Positions 26,040-33,399 of a stretch of 33,399 nt of DNA are shown piece by piece. Each line of letters begins with the position of its first letter. The stretch's first letter is position 1. The translations under genes were made by a program, and so were the position numbers. The DNA is from an uncultured Pelagibacteraceae bacterium (GTDB taxonomy: Bacteria; Pseudomonadota; Alphaproteobacteria; Pelagibacterales; Pelagibacteraceae). The DNA lies in contig CACNVX010000012.1 in NCBI GenBank assembly GCA_902624045.1, forward strand, positions 1-33,399, written 5' to 3'. The notes under the pieces are model-generated. The model saw nothing but the letters and a program-made list of their open reading frames with translations. It made no database searches and was not told where the DNA came from.

Positions 26040-27217
26040 TGTTTTTAAATAATGCAGCAGATAAATTAGTTTTTAAATTTCTTGAAAGAATAAATTATGG
26101 TTATTTGGAAGTAACTACATTTGACAGAAAAATTTTAAAGTTCGGAGACCCTAATCACAAATTAAAAGCAAATATATTAATAAAAAAACCAAGTTTTAAT
26201 TATAATTTAATCAGAGGTGGCAGTATTGGATTTGCCGAAAGTTATATGAGAGGTGAGTTCGAAACCCACAATTTATCGGATTTAATTGAAGTAACAGCAA
26301 GAAACATAGAAATTGTGTATAAATTTTCAGGACTCCTTGATTTTCCAATAATAAATTTTTTAAAAAATAAAATAATTAAAAATACAAAAAGTCGAAGTAA
26401 AGAAAATATTGCTAAACACTATGATTTAGGAAATGAATTTTTTTCTCTTTGGTTAGATGATACACTTACTTACTCTAGTGCTATTTTTGATGATAGATCA
26501 AAGAATCTCTCTGACGCTCAAAATAACAAATATCAAAAATTAATTGATCTAATCAAACCAAATAATGGTGACAAGGTTTTAGAAATAGGATGTGGTTGGG
26601 GTGGTTTTGCTGAATACTTAGGTAAAAAATATGATGTTAAGCTTGATTGTATTACGATATCAAAAAAACAATTTGAATATGCAAAGGAAAGAATTTTTAA
26701 TTGTGGTTTAAATGAAAAAGTAAATATTGAAATTAAGGATTATAGAGATCTTCAGGGTAAATATAATTCTATTGCCTCAATAGAAATGATTGAAGCCGTT
26801 GGTCAAAATTATTTAGAGGAGTATTTTAAAATAATAAAAAACAATTTATCTGAAGGTGGAAAGGCAGCTATTCAAGCAATTACCATTGATGACAGCTTGT
26901 TTGATAGGTATAAAAATAAACAAGATTTTATTCAAAAATATATTTTTCCTGGAGGTTTTTTACCAAATAAAAATATTATTAATCGTTACGTTTCTGAAAA
27001 CAATTTGACTGTAAATTCATATATTTCTTATGCAAATGATTATGCAAATACATTGGCTATATGGAGAAACGAGTTTTTAAAAAAATGGGATTTAATAAAA
27101 AACCAAGGTTTTGACTTAACATTTAAAAGAATGTGGGAGTTTTACCTTTCTTATTGTGAGGCAGGATTTAAGTCAAAAAATATTGATCTAATACAATTTT
27201 CAATGCAAAACAAATAA
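26039..27217 (+). CDS. Cyclopropane-fatty-acyl-phospholipid synthase-like SAM methyltransferase
   Basis: A 392-aa member of the CFA synthase family. The SAM motif VLEIGCGWGGF spans residues 180-190, preceded by IAKHYDLGNEFFSLWLD, and followed by SIEMIEAVG (Glu252) and KYIFPGGFLPN. Compared with E. coli Cfa, two residues of the bicarbonate site differ: Ser147 stands where Cys139 lies (TYSSAIF against YSCAYW), and Gln279 where His266 lies (AIQAITI against LLHTIG). Glu252 and Tyr335 (NDYANTLAIW) are kept. This pattern suits the amine-oxidase-linked subgroup, so simple cyclopropane formation is uncertain and a different methylation of an unsaturated acyl chain is possible. The ATG at 26039 overlaps the DUF1365 stop (TGATG). 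Confidence 0.88.
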   Translation: MFLNNAADKLVFKFLERINYGYLEVTTFDRKILKFGDPNHKLKANILIKKPSFNYNLIRGGSIGFAESYMRGEFETHNLSDLIEVTARNIEIVYKFSGLLDFPIINFLKNKIIKNTKSRSKENIAKHYDLGNEFFSLWLDDTLTYSSAIFDDRSKNLSDAQNNKYQKLIDLIKPNNGDKVLEIGCGWGGFAEYLGKKYDVKLDCITISKKQFEYAKERIFNCGLNEKVNIEIKDYRDLQGKYNSIASIEMIEAVGQNYLEEYFKIIKNNLSEGGKAAIQAITIDDSLFDRYKNKQDFIQKYIFPGGFLPNKNIINRYVSENNLTVNSYISYANDYANTLAIWRNEFLKKWDLIKNQGFDLTFKRMWEFYLSYCEAGFKSKNIDLIQFSMQNK

Positions 27218-27233
27218 AAGTATGGAGATATTT

Positions 27234-27782
27234 ATGCGACATATAAAAATAATTAAGTCAATTTCATTGATAATTTCATTAATCTTAATTACAAGTTGCT
27301 CAAATAATAGTTCCATGAAACCAGAAGACTTTAAAAACAAAGAACCAAGACTAATAATAGAGGAATACTTATCTGGAAATGTTAAGGCTTGGGGAGTTCT
27401 TCAAAATAGATCAGGAAAAGTAACAAGACAATTTTCTGCAGATTTAAATGGTACCTGGGATGGAAAGCAATTAATCCTTACAGAAAAATTTAATTGGGAC
27501 GATGGCGAAGTTCAAGATCGAGAATGGACAATAAGTAAAATTGATGAGCATAATTACGAAGGAACGGCAGGTGATGTTGTTGGTAAAGCAAAAGGTTTTT
27601 CATATGGCCCAGCTTTCAAATTTGAGTATGTTTTATTAGTCCCAGTTAAAGGTAAAGAGATGAAAATTACTTTTGATGATTGGATTTTCAAACAAGATGA
27701 TAAAGTTGCAATTAATAGAGCTACTATGACAAAATTTGGTTTTAAAGTAGCAGAGCTAACAGTTGTGTTTGTTAAAGATTAA
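27234..27782 (+). CDS. DUF3833 family lipoprotein
   Basis: A 182-aa probable lipoprotein: basic start, hydrophobic stretch IIKSISLIISLILI and lipobox ITSC with lipidated Cys22. The rest matches DUF3833: LSGNVKAWGVLQNRSGKVTRQF, LTEKFNWDDGEVQDREWTI, GTAGDVVGKAKGFSYGPAF and a WIFKQDDKVAINRATMTKFGFKVAELTVVF end. The ATG at 27234 is preferred over one four codons upstream because GGAG (27224-27227) is well spaced as its Shine-Dalgarno. It follows the Cfa-like gene by 16 bp. The family is of unknown function and commonly part of this lipid cluster. Confidence 0.85.
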   Translation: MRHIKIIKSISLIISLILITSCSNNSSMKPEDFKNKEPRLIIEEYLSGNVKAWGVLQNRSGKVTRQFSADLNGTWDGKQLILTEKFNWDDGEVQDREWTISKIDEHNYEGTAGDVVGKAKGFSYGPAFKFEYVLLVPVKGKEMKITFDDWIFKQDDKVAINRATMTKFGFKVAELTVVFVKD

Positions 27783-28541
27783 TTATTTTTTTTGATATTT
27801 TGTAAGTTTTCCAACTAAATAAAAATATATCTTACTTGGTAAAAAACTTAATAGTTTTAAAGTTATTGTAAGTGATTTTGGAAAATGTATTTCAAACAGC
27901 TTTTTATTAACCAAACCCTCATAAATTTGATCTGCAGCATATTCAGGAGTTTTAAGAAATGGCATTTTAAAATCATTTTTATCTGTCATTGGTGTTTTAA
28001 TAAATCCTGGAGAAACTAAGCAAACACGCACGTTGTATCTTTTAAAATCGAAATAAAGACTTTCAGCTAAATTATTTAATGCAGATTTAGATGGTCCATA
28101 TCCAGTTGAATTAGGCAGTCCTCTATATCCCGCAATTGATGAGACTATAGTAATAACACCATTTTTCTTATCTCTAAAGTACTGTTCAACTGCCTTAATA
28201 CTATTTACAGTTCCAAAAAAATTTACTTTAAATACATTCTCTATTTGCTCTACGTCTATATCTTTTTCTTTTTTTGGATCCCATGTTCCAGTCGAAAAAA
28301 AACAAATATCAACATTTTGATACTTTTGTTTGATATCATCAAATATTTCTTTACACTTCTCTTTATCCGTAACGTCTAATGGAAAACCTGAAATATTTTC
28401 ATAAGAATTAGAAAGTTCATTTAATAATTCTGATCTTCTAGCAGATACTGCTACATTCCATCCTTTACTGGCAAATTTAATTGCTAAAGCTTTACCAATA
28501 CCTGTGCTACCGCCTGTAATCCAAATAGTTTTTTTACTCAT
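27783..28541 (-). CDS. Short-chain dehydrogenase/reductase
   Basis: A 252-aa NAD(P)-dependent oxidoreductase of the classical SDR type. The cofactor motif TGGSTGIG is at residues 9-16, and ARR after the second strand suggests NADP preference. The catalytic set Asn107, Ser135, Tyr148 and Lys152 (YGPSK) is intact, and LVSPGFIKTPMTDK follows. A hydrophobic C-terminal part (LTITLKLLSFLPSKIYFYLVG) suggests membrane contact, which suits lipid substrates. It runs opposite to the flanking cluster genes. Its stop touches the DUF3833 stop, and its start is 8 bp from the divergent tspO start. The substrate is unknown. Confidence 0.88.
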   Translation of the reverse strand: MSKKTIWITGGSTGIGKALAIKFASKGWNVAVSARRSELLNELSNSYENISGFPLDVTDKEKCKEIFDDIKQKYQNVDICFFSTGTWDPKKEKDIDVEQIENVFKVNFFGTVNSIKAVEQYFRDKKNGVITIVSSIAGYRGLPNSTGYGPSKSALNNLAESLYFDFKRYNVRVCLVSPGFIKTPMTDKNDFKMPFLKTPEYAADQIYEGLVNKKLFEIHFPKSLTITLKLLSFLPSKIYFYLVGKLTKYQKK

Positions 28542-28549
28542 TTTTTGTT

Positions 28550-29032
28550 ATGTATATATTTAACATGTTTAAAAATAAGTTTTTAACATTTATATTTTTT
28601 CTTACCATTACATTCTCTGCTTCATTGATTGGTGGTTTAGCTACTATGACATTTAAAGAACCATGGTACTCATTACTAAATAAACCAGTATTTAATCCAC
28701 CAGATTGGGTATTCGGACCTGTTTGGACAACTCTTTATATAATGATGACAATCTCGATATGGCTTTATTGGCATACTAAAAATAAAAATTTGAATACTGT
28801 TTATATTTATTTTATTCATTTAATTTTAAATACAACTTGGAGTATAGTTTTTTTCGTTTTTCACAATATGGTTTTGGCTCTTTTAGTAATAATCTTTTTA
28901 ATAGCATTGATAATCAATCTGATTTTAAGGTTTAAACGTGTCAAGATGATGAGTGCCTATTTAATGATTCCATATTTACTTTGGTGTAGCTTTGCACTAA
29001 TTCTGAATACAAGCTTAATAATATTAAATTAA
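28550..29032 (+). CDS. tspO: TspO/MBR family tryptophan-rich sensory protein
   Basis: A 160-aa membrane protein with five hydrophobic segments, the TspO fold. Family marks are EPWYSLLNKPVFNPPDWVFGPVWTTLYIMM in the first half, NTTWSIVFFVFHNM and IPYLLWCSFALILN in the last. TspO proteins bind tetrapyrroles and are linked to oxygen, light and oxidative-stress responses; in Rhodobacter they affect photosynthesis gene expression. A second in-frame ATG at 28565 is an alternative start that would leave 23 bp to the divergent SDR gene instead of 8. The flavoenzyme gene begins 2 bp after its stop. Confidence 0.9.
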   Translation: MYIFNMFKNKFLTFIFFLTITFSASLIGGLATMTFKEPWYSLLNKPVFNPPDWVFGPVWTTLYIMMTISIWLYWHTKNKNLNTVYIYFIHLILNTTWSIVFFVFHNMVLALLVIIFLIALIINLILRFKRVKMMSAYLMIPYLLWCSFALILNTSLIILN

Positions 29033-29033
29033 A

Positions 29034-30137
29034 ATGAATGATGTTGTAGTAATTGGTGGTGGAATAATAGGAGCAGCAACAGCTTATTTCTTATCTAAAG
29101 AAGGAAGAAAAGTAAAAGTTATTGAGAGAGATCCTACTTATAAAACAGCTTCTTTTCCATTATCGCTTGGTGGTTTTAGAAGACAATTTTTTCAAAGAGA
29201 AAATATATTGCTAGGAAAATTTGCAAGAGAATTTATTTTTCAAATTCCAGAGTTATTAAAAACTAAAAAAAATCCCAACCCTACAGCTAGTATGGTAACG
29301 AATGGTTATTTGTTAATGTTTGGTCCTGAACATGCTGAGGAACAATATAGGGCTTTAGAAAACCACAAAGAATGCAATGCAGGAACAAAAAATATCAAAG
29401 GGTCAGAATTATCTAATGTTTTTCCATATGTAAACAGTGATGGGATAGAGACAGCAACTTATACAGACAATCAAAGTGAGGGATGGATTGACCCATTTAT
29501 GTTTCATAGTGCCCTCAAGAGCAAAGCTATAGATCTTGGAGCTGAATTTATTAAAGGTGAAGTAAAAAGTATTTCGGAGATTAACGCCAAAACAATTGTA
29601 TCTGCTGCTGGTTGCTGGACAAAAGAATTATTAGAAGATATTCCAGTTGTTCCTCAAAAACACACTGTCTTTAGAGTTAAATGTCCAACATATATAAAAG
29701 AGATGCCATTAAGTGGAGACTTAACCACAGGCGTTTATTGGAGACCAGAAGGTGGAGAATATTTGGCAGGTTCACCTATTTCTGTTTTTGATGCAGAAGA
29801 TTTAGAGCCAGCCTGGAATGACTTTGAGGAGTTAGTTTGGCCAGCACTAGCTAAGAGAATACCTGCTTTTGAAGAACTAAAATTAACTGGTGGATGGGCA
29901 GGTTATTATGATTGTAATAGGTTAGATAACAATGCAGTGGTTGGTAAACACCCTAAATATGACAATGTATATTTGGCATCTGGATTTACAGGCAGAGGAT
30001 TAATGCAAGCACCAGGTATAGGTAGAGCTTTAACAGAATTAATCACAACAGGGTCTTACCAAACAATTGATATAAGTGATTTTGCAGTTGAGAGAGTTTT
30101 AGGTAAAACAGCTAGGCCAGAGCCTTATGTTTTATAA
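29034..30137 (+). CDS. FAD-dependent oxidoreductase of the DAO family
   Basis: A 367-aa D-amino-acid-oxidase-type flavoprotein. The FAD motif VVVIGGGIIGAATAYFL starts at residue 4, with IERD at the end of the second strand. AAGCWTKELL and the C-terminal YLASGFTGRGLMQAPGIGRALTELI are family landmarks, as in sarcosine or dimethylglycine oxidase-like and FOXRED1-like proteins. The substrate cannot be named; N-methylated glycines are one option, given their importance in SAR11-type organisms. No signal peptide is seen. Transcription is probably joint with tspO. The stop lies 2 bp from that of convergent selO. Confidence 0.8.
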   Translation: MNDVVVIGGGIIGAATAYFLSKEGRKVKVIERDPTYKTASFPLSLGGFRRQFFQRENILLGKFAREFIFQIPELLKTKKNPNPTASMVTNGYLLMFGPEHAEEQYRALENHKECNAGTKNIKGSELSNVFPYVNSDGIETATYTDNQSEGWIDPFMFHSALKSKAIDLGAEFIKGEVKSISEINAKTIVSAAGCWTKELLEDIPVVPQKHTVFRVKCPTYIKEMPLSGDLTTGVYWRPEGGEYLAGSPISVFDAEDLEPAWNDFEELVWPALAKRIPAFEELKLTGGWAGYYDCNRLDNNAVVGKHPKYDNVYLASGFTGRGLMQAPGIGRALTELITTGSYQTIDISDFAVERVLGKTARPEPYVL

Positions 30138-30139
30138 TT

Positions 30140-31591
30140 TTAAGTTCCACAAAAAGTTTGATATTTTTTAGAACTTTTTGGTGCGGGCAAATGATATTCG
30201 CTAGTTATATCTTGACTACTATAAGGGTCTTTTAAAATATTTAACAGTTTCATTATTTTATCTAAATTTCCTTTATCTGCGTCTGTTAATGCTTCCTCTA
30301 CTTTATGATTTCGAGGTATAACAATTGGGTTATTTAATTTCATAAGTTTAATTTGATTTTCTTTAGATGAATTATTTAGATCTGATCTTTTTTTCCATTT
30401 ATCAATCCACGCAAGAAAATTAGTTTTTTTATAAATATCATCATTAGATCTAATATCCATTAAATGACAAAAGGTATTTGTGTAATCTGCTTTATTTTTT
30501 TTCATCCAATCTAACAAATCAGTAATTAATTTTTTGTCATTTTTATCCTCGCCAAATAGACCAAGTTTATTTCTCATCATTTTTAACCACTTTTCCTCAT
30601 AGATATTTTGGAAATTATCAATTAAATCAGTAGCTAATTTAATTGCATAATCTTCGCTTTTGTCAATTAATGGAACTATACATTCAGCAAATCTTGCTAA
30701 ATTCCATTTTGTAATTGGTGGTTGATTAGAAAAAGCATATCTTCCAAATTTATCTATTGAGCTAAATACAGTTTTTGGATCATAATAATCCATAAAGGCA
30801 CAAGGTCCATAATCAATAGTTTCACCAGATACTGACATATTATCAGTGTTCATTACACCGTGAATAAATCCAACCCTCATCCAGTTAGTTACTAAACTAC
30901 ATTGTCTTTCGATTACTTTATTTAATAAATCATAAGCTTTAAACTTAGAGGAGATTAACTCGGGGTAATGTCTATTAATTGTATAGTCTACTAATGTATT
31001 TAAATTTTCAATATTTTGTGTTGCTGCAATATATTGGAATGTACCCACTCTAATATGACTAGAAGCAATTCTAGTTAAAATAGCACCCTCTAAAAGATTT
31101 TCCCTTACAACTTTTTCTCCAGTTTTAACTACAGCAAGGCTTCTCGTTGTTGGAATGTTTAATGAATGTATAGCTTCACTAATTAAATATTCTCTTAGCA
31201 TTGGTCCTAAAGCTGCACGCCCATCACCTCCTCTAGAAAATGAGGTTCTTCCAGAGCCTTTAAATTGAATATCATAACGATTTTTTTTACTATCTAAATG
31301 TTCACCTAACAAAACTGCTCTACCATCTCCCAACATAGTAAAGTGACCAAATTGATGACCCGCATATGCTTGTGCTAATGTTTGAGATTCTTTTGGTAAA
31401 TCATTTCCAGAAAAAATATTTGATAATTCATCATTACTTACCTTTGAAAAATCTAAATTAAGATCTTTGGCTAATTGATAGTTAAAAATTATTATTTCTG
31501 GTTTATGGACTGGTGTTGGTTTTATTAACTCTCTAAATGACTTAGAAAGTTTTGAGTAAGTATTGTCAAATTTCCAATTAACTTTATCCAT
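30140..31591 (-). CDS. selO: Protein adenylyltransferase SelO (YdiU family)
   Basis: A 483-aa pseudokinase-fold enzyme that transfers AMP to Ser/Thr/Tyr of target proteins. Family motifs: QAYAGHQFGHFTMLGDGRAVLLGE, QFKGSGRTSFSRGGDGRAALGPMLREYLISEA, TRIASSHIRVGTFQY, and GFIHGVMNTDNMSVSGETIDYGPCAFMD with the Asn-Asp metal-binding segment. A Cys sits three residues from the C-terminus (FCGT), the position of Sec in human SelO and Cys in most bacteria. The start ATG follows directly after the T-run of the upstream terminator. No Shine-Dalgarno other than hairpin sequence is visible. Confidence 0.95.
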   Translation of the reverse strand: MDKVNWKFDNTYSKLSKSFRELIKPTPVHKPEIIIFNYQLAKDLNLDFSKVSNDELSNIFSGNDLPKESQTLAQAYAGHQFGHFTMLGDGRAVLLGEHLDSKKNRYDIQFKGSGRTSFSRGGDGRAALGPMLREYLISEAIHSLNIPTTRSLAVVKTGEKVVRENLLEGAILTRIASSHIRVGTFQYIAATQNIENLNTLVDYTINRHYPELISSKFKAYDLLNKVIERQCSLVTNWMRVGFIHGVMNTDNMSVSGETIDYGPCAFMDYYDPKTVFSSIDKFGRYAFSNQPPITKWNLARFAECIVPLIDKSEDYAIKLATDLIDNFQNIYEEKWLKMMRNKLGLFGEDKNDKKLITDLLDWMKKNKADYTNTFCHLMDIRSNDDIYKKTNFLAWIDKWKKRSDLNNSSKENQIKLMKLNNPIVIPRNHKVEEALTDADKGNLDKIMKLLNILKDPYSSQDITSEYHLPAPKSSKKYQTFCGT

Positions 31592-31631
31592 AAAAAAAGC
31601 GGTTTAAAATAATATAAACCGCTTTTTTTTT
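31592..31631 (-). terminator. Intrinsic terminator of formate dehydrogenase, abutting selO start
   Basis: The GC-containing stem GCGGTTTA (31599-31606) pairs with TAAACCGC (31615-31622) around an 8-nt loop, flanked by an A-run (31592-31598) and a T-run (31623-31631). On the minus strand the hairpin ends in seven Ts and then directly the selO ATG (31591-31589). The symmetrical A/T flanks could also let it work on the plus strand, but no plus-strand gene ends nearby. Confidence 0.88.
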
Positions 31632-31641
31632 AAAATTAAAT

Positions 31642-32841
31642 TTATTTTTTCTTATATTTTGCAGCTTCTTCTGAGCCGCTAGTAGCAGATCCTTTACTGT
31701 AAGAGTGAGCACCCATACCTGCTAATTGACCATTCTGAACAATTAAGTATTGATTTCTTATCTCTCTACCTTCGAAGAAACACTCTAAAATTTCCCTTAC
31801 TCCATCAGCATATCTTGCTTGTGCAGATAAAGAGGTTCCTGATGTATGTGGTGTCATACCATGATGAGGCATACTTCTCCATATATGATCATTTGGAGCT
31901 GGTTGCGGGAACCATACATCACCAGCATAACCACTTAACTGACCACTTTCTAGTGCTTTAGCAATCGCTTCACGATTACAAATTTTACCTCTAGCGGTAT
32001 TAACTATATAAGCTCCTTTTTTCATTTTACTTATCATAGCATCATCAAACAGGTTTTCTGTTTCAGGGTGAAGCGGGCAGTTGATAGTTACAACATCACA
32101 AACTTTCACCATTGATTCAACAGACTCATGAAAAGTAAGATTTAATTCTTTCTCAACACTTTCAGGAAGTCTATGCCTATCAAAATAATGTAAGTGTACA
32201 TCAAATGGTTTCATTTTTCTTAAAGCATCCAAACCTATTCTTCCAGCAGCAACAGTTCCAATGTGCATACCTTCTACATCGTAAGATCTTTGAACTGCAT
32301 CTGCGATATTCCAACCACCTTCATTAACAATTCTATGTTGCGTATGATAATCTCTTACCATCGACACAATCATCATTACAATATGTTCAGCAACAGATCT
32401 TGAATTACAAAAAGTTACTTCAACAACATCTATTTTATTGTCCATAGCTGCTTGTAAATCTACATGGTCTGAACCTATACCAGCAGTAATTGCCATTTTA
32501 AGATTTTTCGCTTTTGCAATTCTTTCTTTAGTTAAATAATAAGGGAAAAAAGGTTGTGATATTACAATATCTGCATCGACGATGTGTTTATCTGCTTCAC
32601 AGCCGTCACCATCTTTACTATTCGTGACAATTAACTCATGTCCGTTGCTTTCTAAAAACTTTCTTAAACCTAACTCACCAGATACACATCCTAATAATTC
32701 TCCTGGAGTGAAATCTCTTCCTTTTGGAGATGGAAGTGTCATTCCATCAGGATATTTTTCTAGTTTTGGAAGATCCGAAAGAGGATAAGTTTTTGGCATT
32801 CCACCTTTTGGATCATCGTATAATACGCATAGTATTTTCAT
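31642..32841 (-). CDS. fdh: NAD-dependent formate dehydrogenase
   Basis: Oxidises formate to CO2 with NAD in the cytoplasm, without metal or flavin. The 399-aa protein aligns residue for residue with the Pseudomonas sp. 101 enzyme: Asn146 (FCNSRSVAEH), the NAD motif GTVAAGRIG (195-203), Asp221 that sets NAD preference, Arg284 (NTARGK), Asp308, Gln313 and catalytic His332 (PHTSGTS). The long N-terminal extension and C-terminal tail are typical of true FDH and argue against a general D-2-hydroxyacid dehydrogenase. An AGGAG Shine-Dalgarno precedes the ATG. It has its own terminator, which fits strong expression. It supplies NADH from one-carbon oxidation. Confidence 0.96.
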   Translation of the reverse strand: MKILCVLYDDPKGGMPKTYPLSDLPKLEKYPDGMTLPSPKGRDFTPGELLGCVSGELGLRKFLESNGHELIVTNSKDGDGCEADKHIVDADIVISQPFFPYYLTKERIAKAKNLKMAITAGIGSDHVDLQAAMDNKIDVVEVTFCNSRSVAEHIVMMIVSMVRDYHTQHRIVNEGGWNIADAVQRSYDVEGMHIGTVAAGRIGLDALRKMKPFDVHLHYFDRHRLPESVEKELNLTFHESVESMVKVCDVVTINCPLHPETENLFDDAMISKMKKGAYIVNTARGKICNREAIAKALESGQLSGYAGDVWFPQPAPNDHIWRSMPHHGMTPHTSGTSLSAQARYADGVREILECFFEGREIRNQYLIVQNGQLAGMGAHSYSKGSATSGSEEAAKYKKK

Positions 32842-32919
32842 TAATACTCCTATAATTTACTATTTTAATAAAATCTTGAATATCTAACACACTAATAGAG
32901 TGGCTAGCAAATAAATAAT

Positions 32920-33378
32920 TTAACTTGGATAATTTTTTTTTAAAATTAAACGATTTAATATAATCGCAAAAATTATTATAATTATTGAACCTGATATTAC
33001 TGGGCTTAACAAGTAATCGATTGAAACACTTCCAATAATCACAATAATTGGGTTTCCACCTGCAGGCGGATGAGTAACATTGAATAGTATCATCAAACCA
33101 ACACCAAAACCAACAGCAAGAGGAATTATTATAAATATCGGCAAAGGTATAAAGTGCAAAAAAAACATTCCAACTAAAGAAGTTAACAAATGACCAAAAA
33201 AAACATTTTTAGGTTGAGCGAAAGGACTTTCCGGATAGCCAAAAAGCAATACCATAGATGATCCAAAAGATGCAATAATAAAAATTCCAAGATCAGTCTT
33301 ATAGGTTAAAGCCGTTAAAATTCCAATTGTAAATATTGAAAATATTCCAGCAAAAATTGATTGTTTTAAATTTCCCAT
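32920..33378 (-). CDS. HPP-family integral membrane protein
   Basis: A 152-aa membrane protein with about four or five hydrophobic segments. Family marks are IIASFGSSMVLLFGYPESPFAQPKNVFFGHLLTSLVG and the THPPAGG motif that names the family (HPP). Some cyanobacterial relatives transport nitrite, but the substrate here is not readable. The gene is complete, starting 21 bp inside the right window edge. It runs in the same direction as fdh, 78 bp upstream of it; no terminator was found in that gap. Confidence 0.85.
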   Translation of the reverse strand: MGNLKQSIFAGIFSIFTIGILTALTYKTDLGIFIIASFGSSMVLLFGYPESPFAQPKNVFFGHLLTSLVGMFFLHFIPLPIFIIIPLAVGFGVGLMILFNVTHPPAGGNPIIVIIGSVSIDYLLSPVISGSIIIIIFAIILNRLILKKNYPS

Positions 33379-33399
33379 TTATAATTTGACTACTATTTT

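Noticed and set aside
27222..27233. Upstream ATG for the DUF3833 lipoprotein
   Set aside because: The GGAG at 27224-27227 lies inside it and is well placed for the ATG at 27234, which also gives a standard lipoprotein signal peptide.
32842..32919. Possible regulatory hairpin between the HPP gene and fdh
   Set aside because: Only a short CACT/AGTG inverted repeat (around 32888-32900) without a T-run or strong promoter boxes was found; too weak to call.
1..33399. Possible mobile elements, CRISPR arrays, tRNA or rRNA genes
   Set aside because: No transposase, integrase, terminal repeat, regular repeat-spacer pattern or cloverleaf was recognised by eye on either strand; a tRNA or repeat scan was not possible here.

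Overview
The window looks like a piece of a streamlined, AT-rich marine alphaproteobacterial chromosome, most likely SAR11 (Candidatus Pelagibacter). This assignment is an inference. It rests on low GC, genes that overlap or abut almost everywhere (no gene-free stretch reaches 200 bp), a tandem glycine riboswitch directly in front of gcvT, a full-length NAD-dependent formate dehydrogenase, and very short promoters. No rRNA, tRNA, insertion sequence, phage gene or CRISPR array was seen.

Layout. 1-972 is the 3' end of alaS, overlapping tail to tail with icd (NADP isocitrate dehydrogenase, minus strand). 2256-5226 is a run of psd, pssA, a glycosyltransferase-like gene and rlmE (phosphatidylethanolamine synthesis plus rRNA methylation). 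5264-9552 holds guaB (without CBS domains), an exported TPR protein, guaA, gloA and panB. On the minus strand follow a TerC-family membrane protein and a branched-chain amino-acid-type ABC binding protein, the latter with its own terminator. The transporter's permease and ATPase genes livHMGF run the other way from a shared promoter region that contains a 24-bp near-palindrome.

14934-19491 is a 5-oxoproline/glutamate region. A DUF1445 (D-glutamate cyclase-like/putative hydro-lyase) gene, a periplasmic TPR gene and pxpA lie on the minus strand. They diverge across only 25 bp from pxpB, pxpC and an EamA permease. 19492-24038 is the glycine cleavage operon gcvT-gcvH-gcvP behind a tandem glycine riboswitch. 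A 12-base sequence in the linker between its two aptamers is perfectly complementary to the region covering the gcvT start codon.

24044-29032 is a lipid-modification cluster: flavin amine oxidase, DUF1365, a cyclopropane-fatty-acid-synthase-like methyltransferase with altered bicarbonate-site residues, a DUF3833 lipoprotein, an SDR and TspO. It resembles alphaproteobacterial clusters linked to unusual fatty acids and photo-oxidative stress. It is the best candidate here for little-described biology. The window ends with a DAO-type flavoenzyme, selO, NAD-formate dehydrogenase and an HPP-family membrane protein.

Together the genes cover one-carbon and glycine catabolism (gcv, fdh), amino-acid uptake and 5-oxoproline salvage, GMP synthesis and membrane lipid synthesis and modification. 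Only two convincing intrinsic terminators are present. Three convergent gene pairs have stop codons that touch with no spacer.
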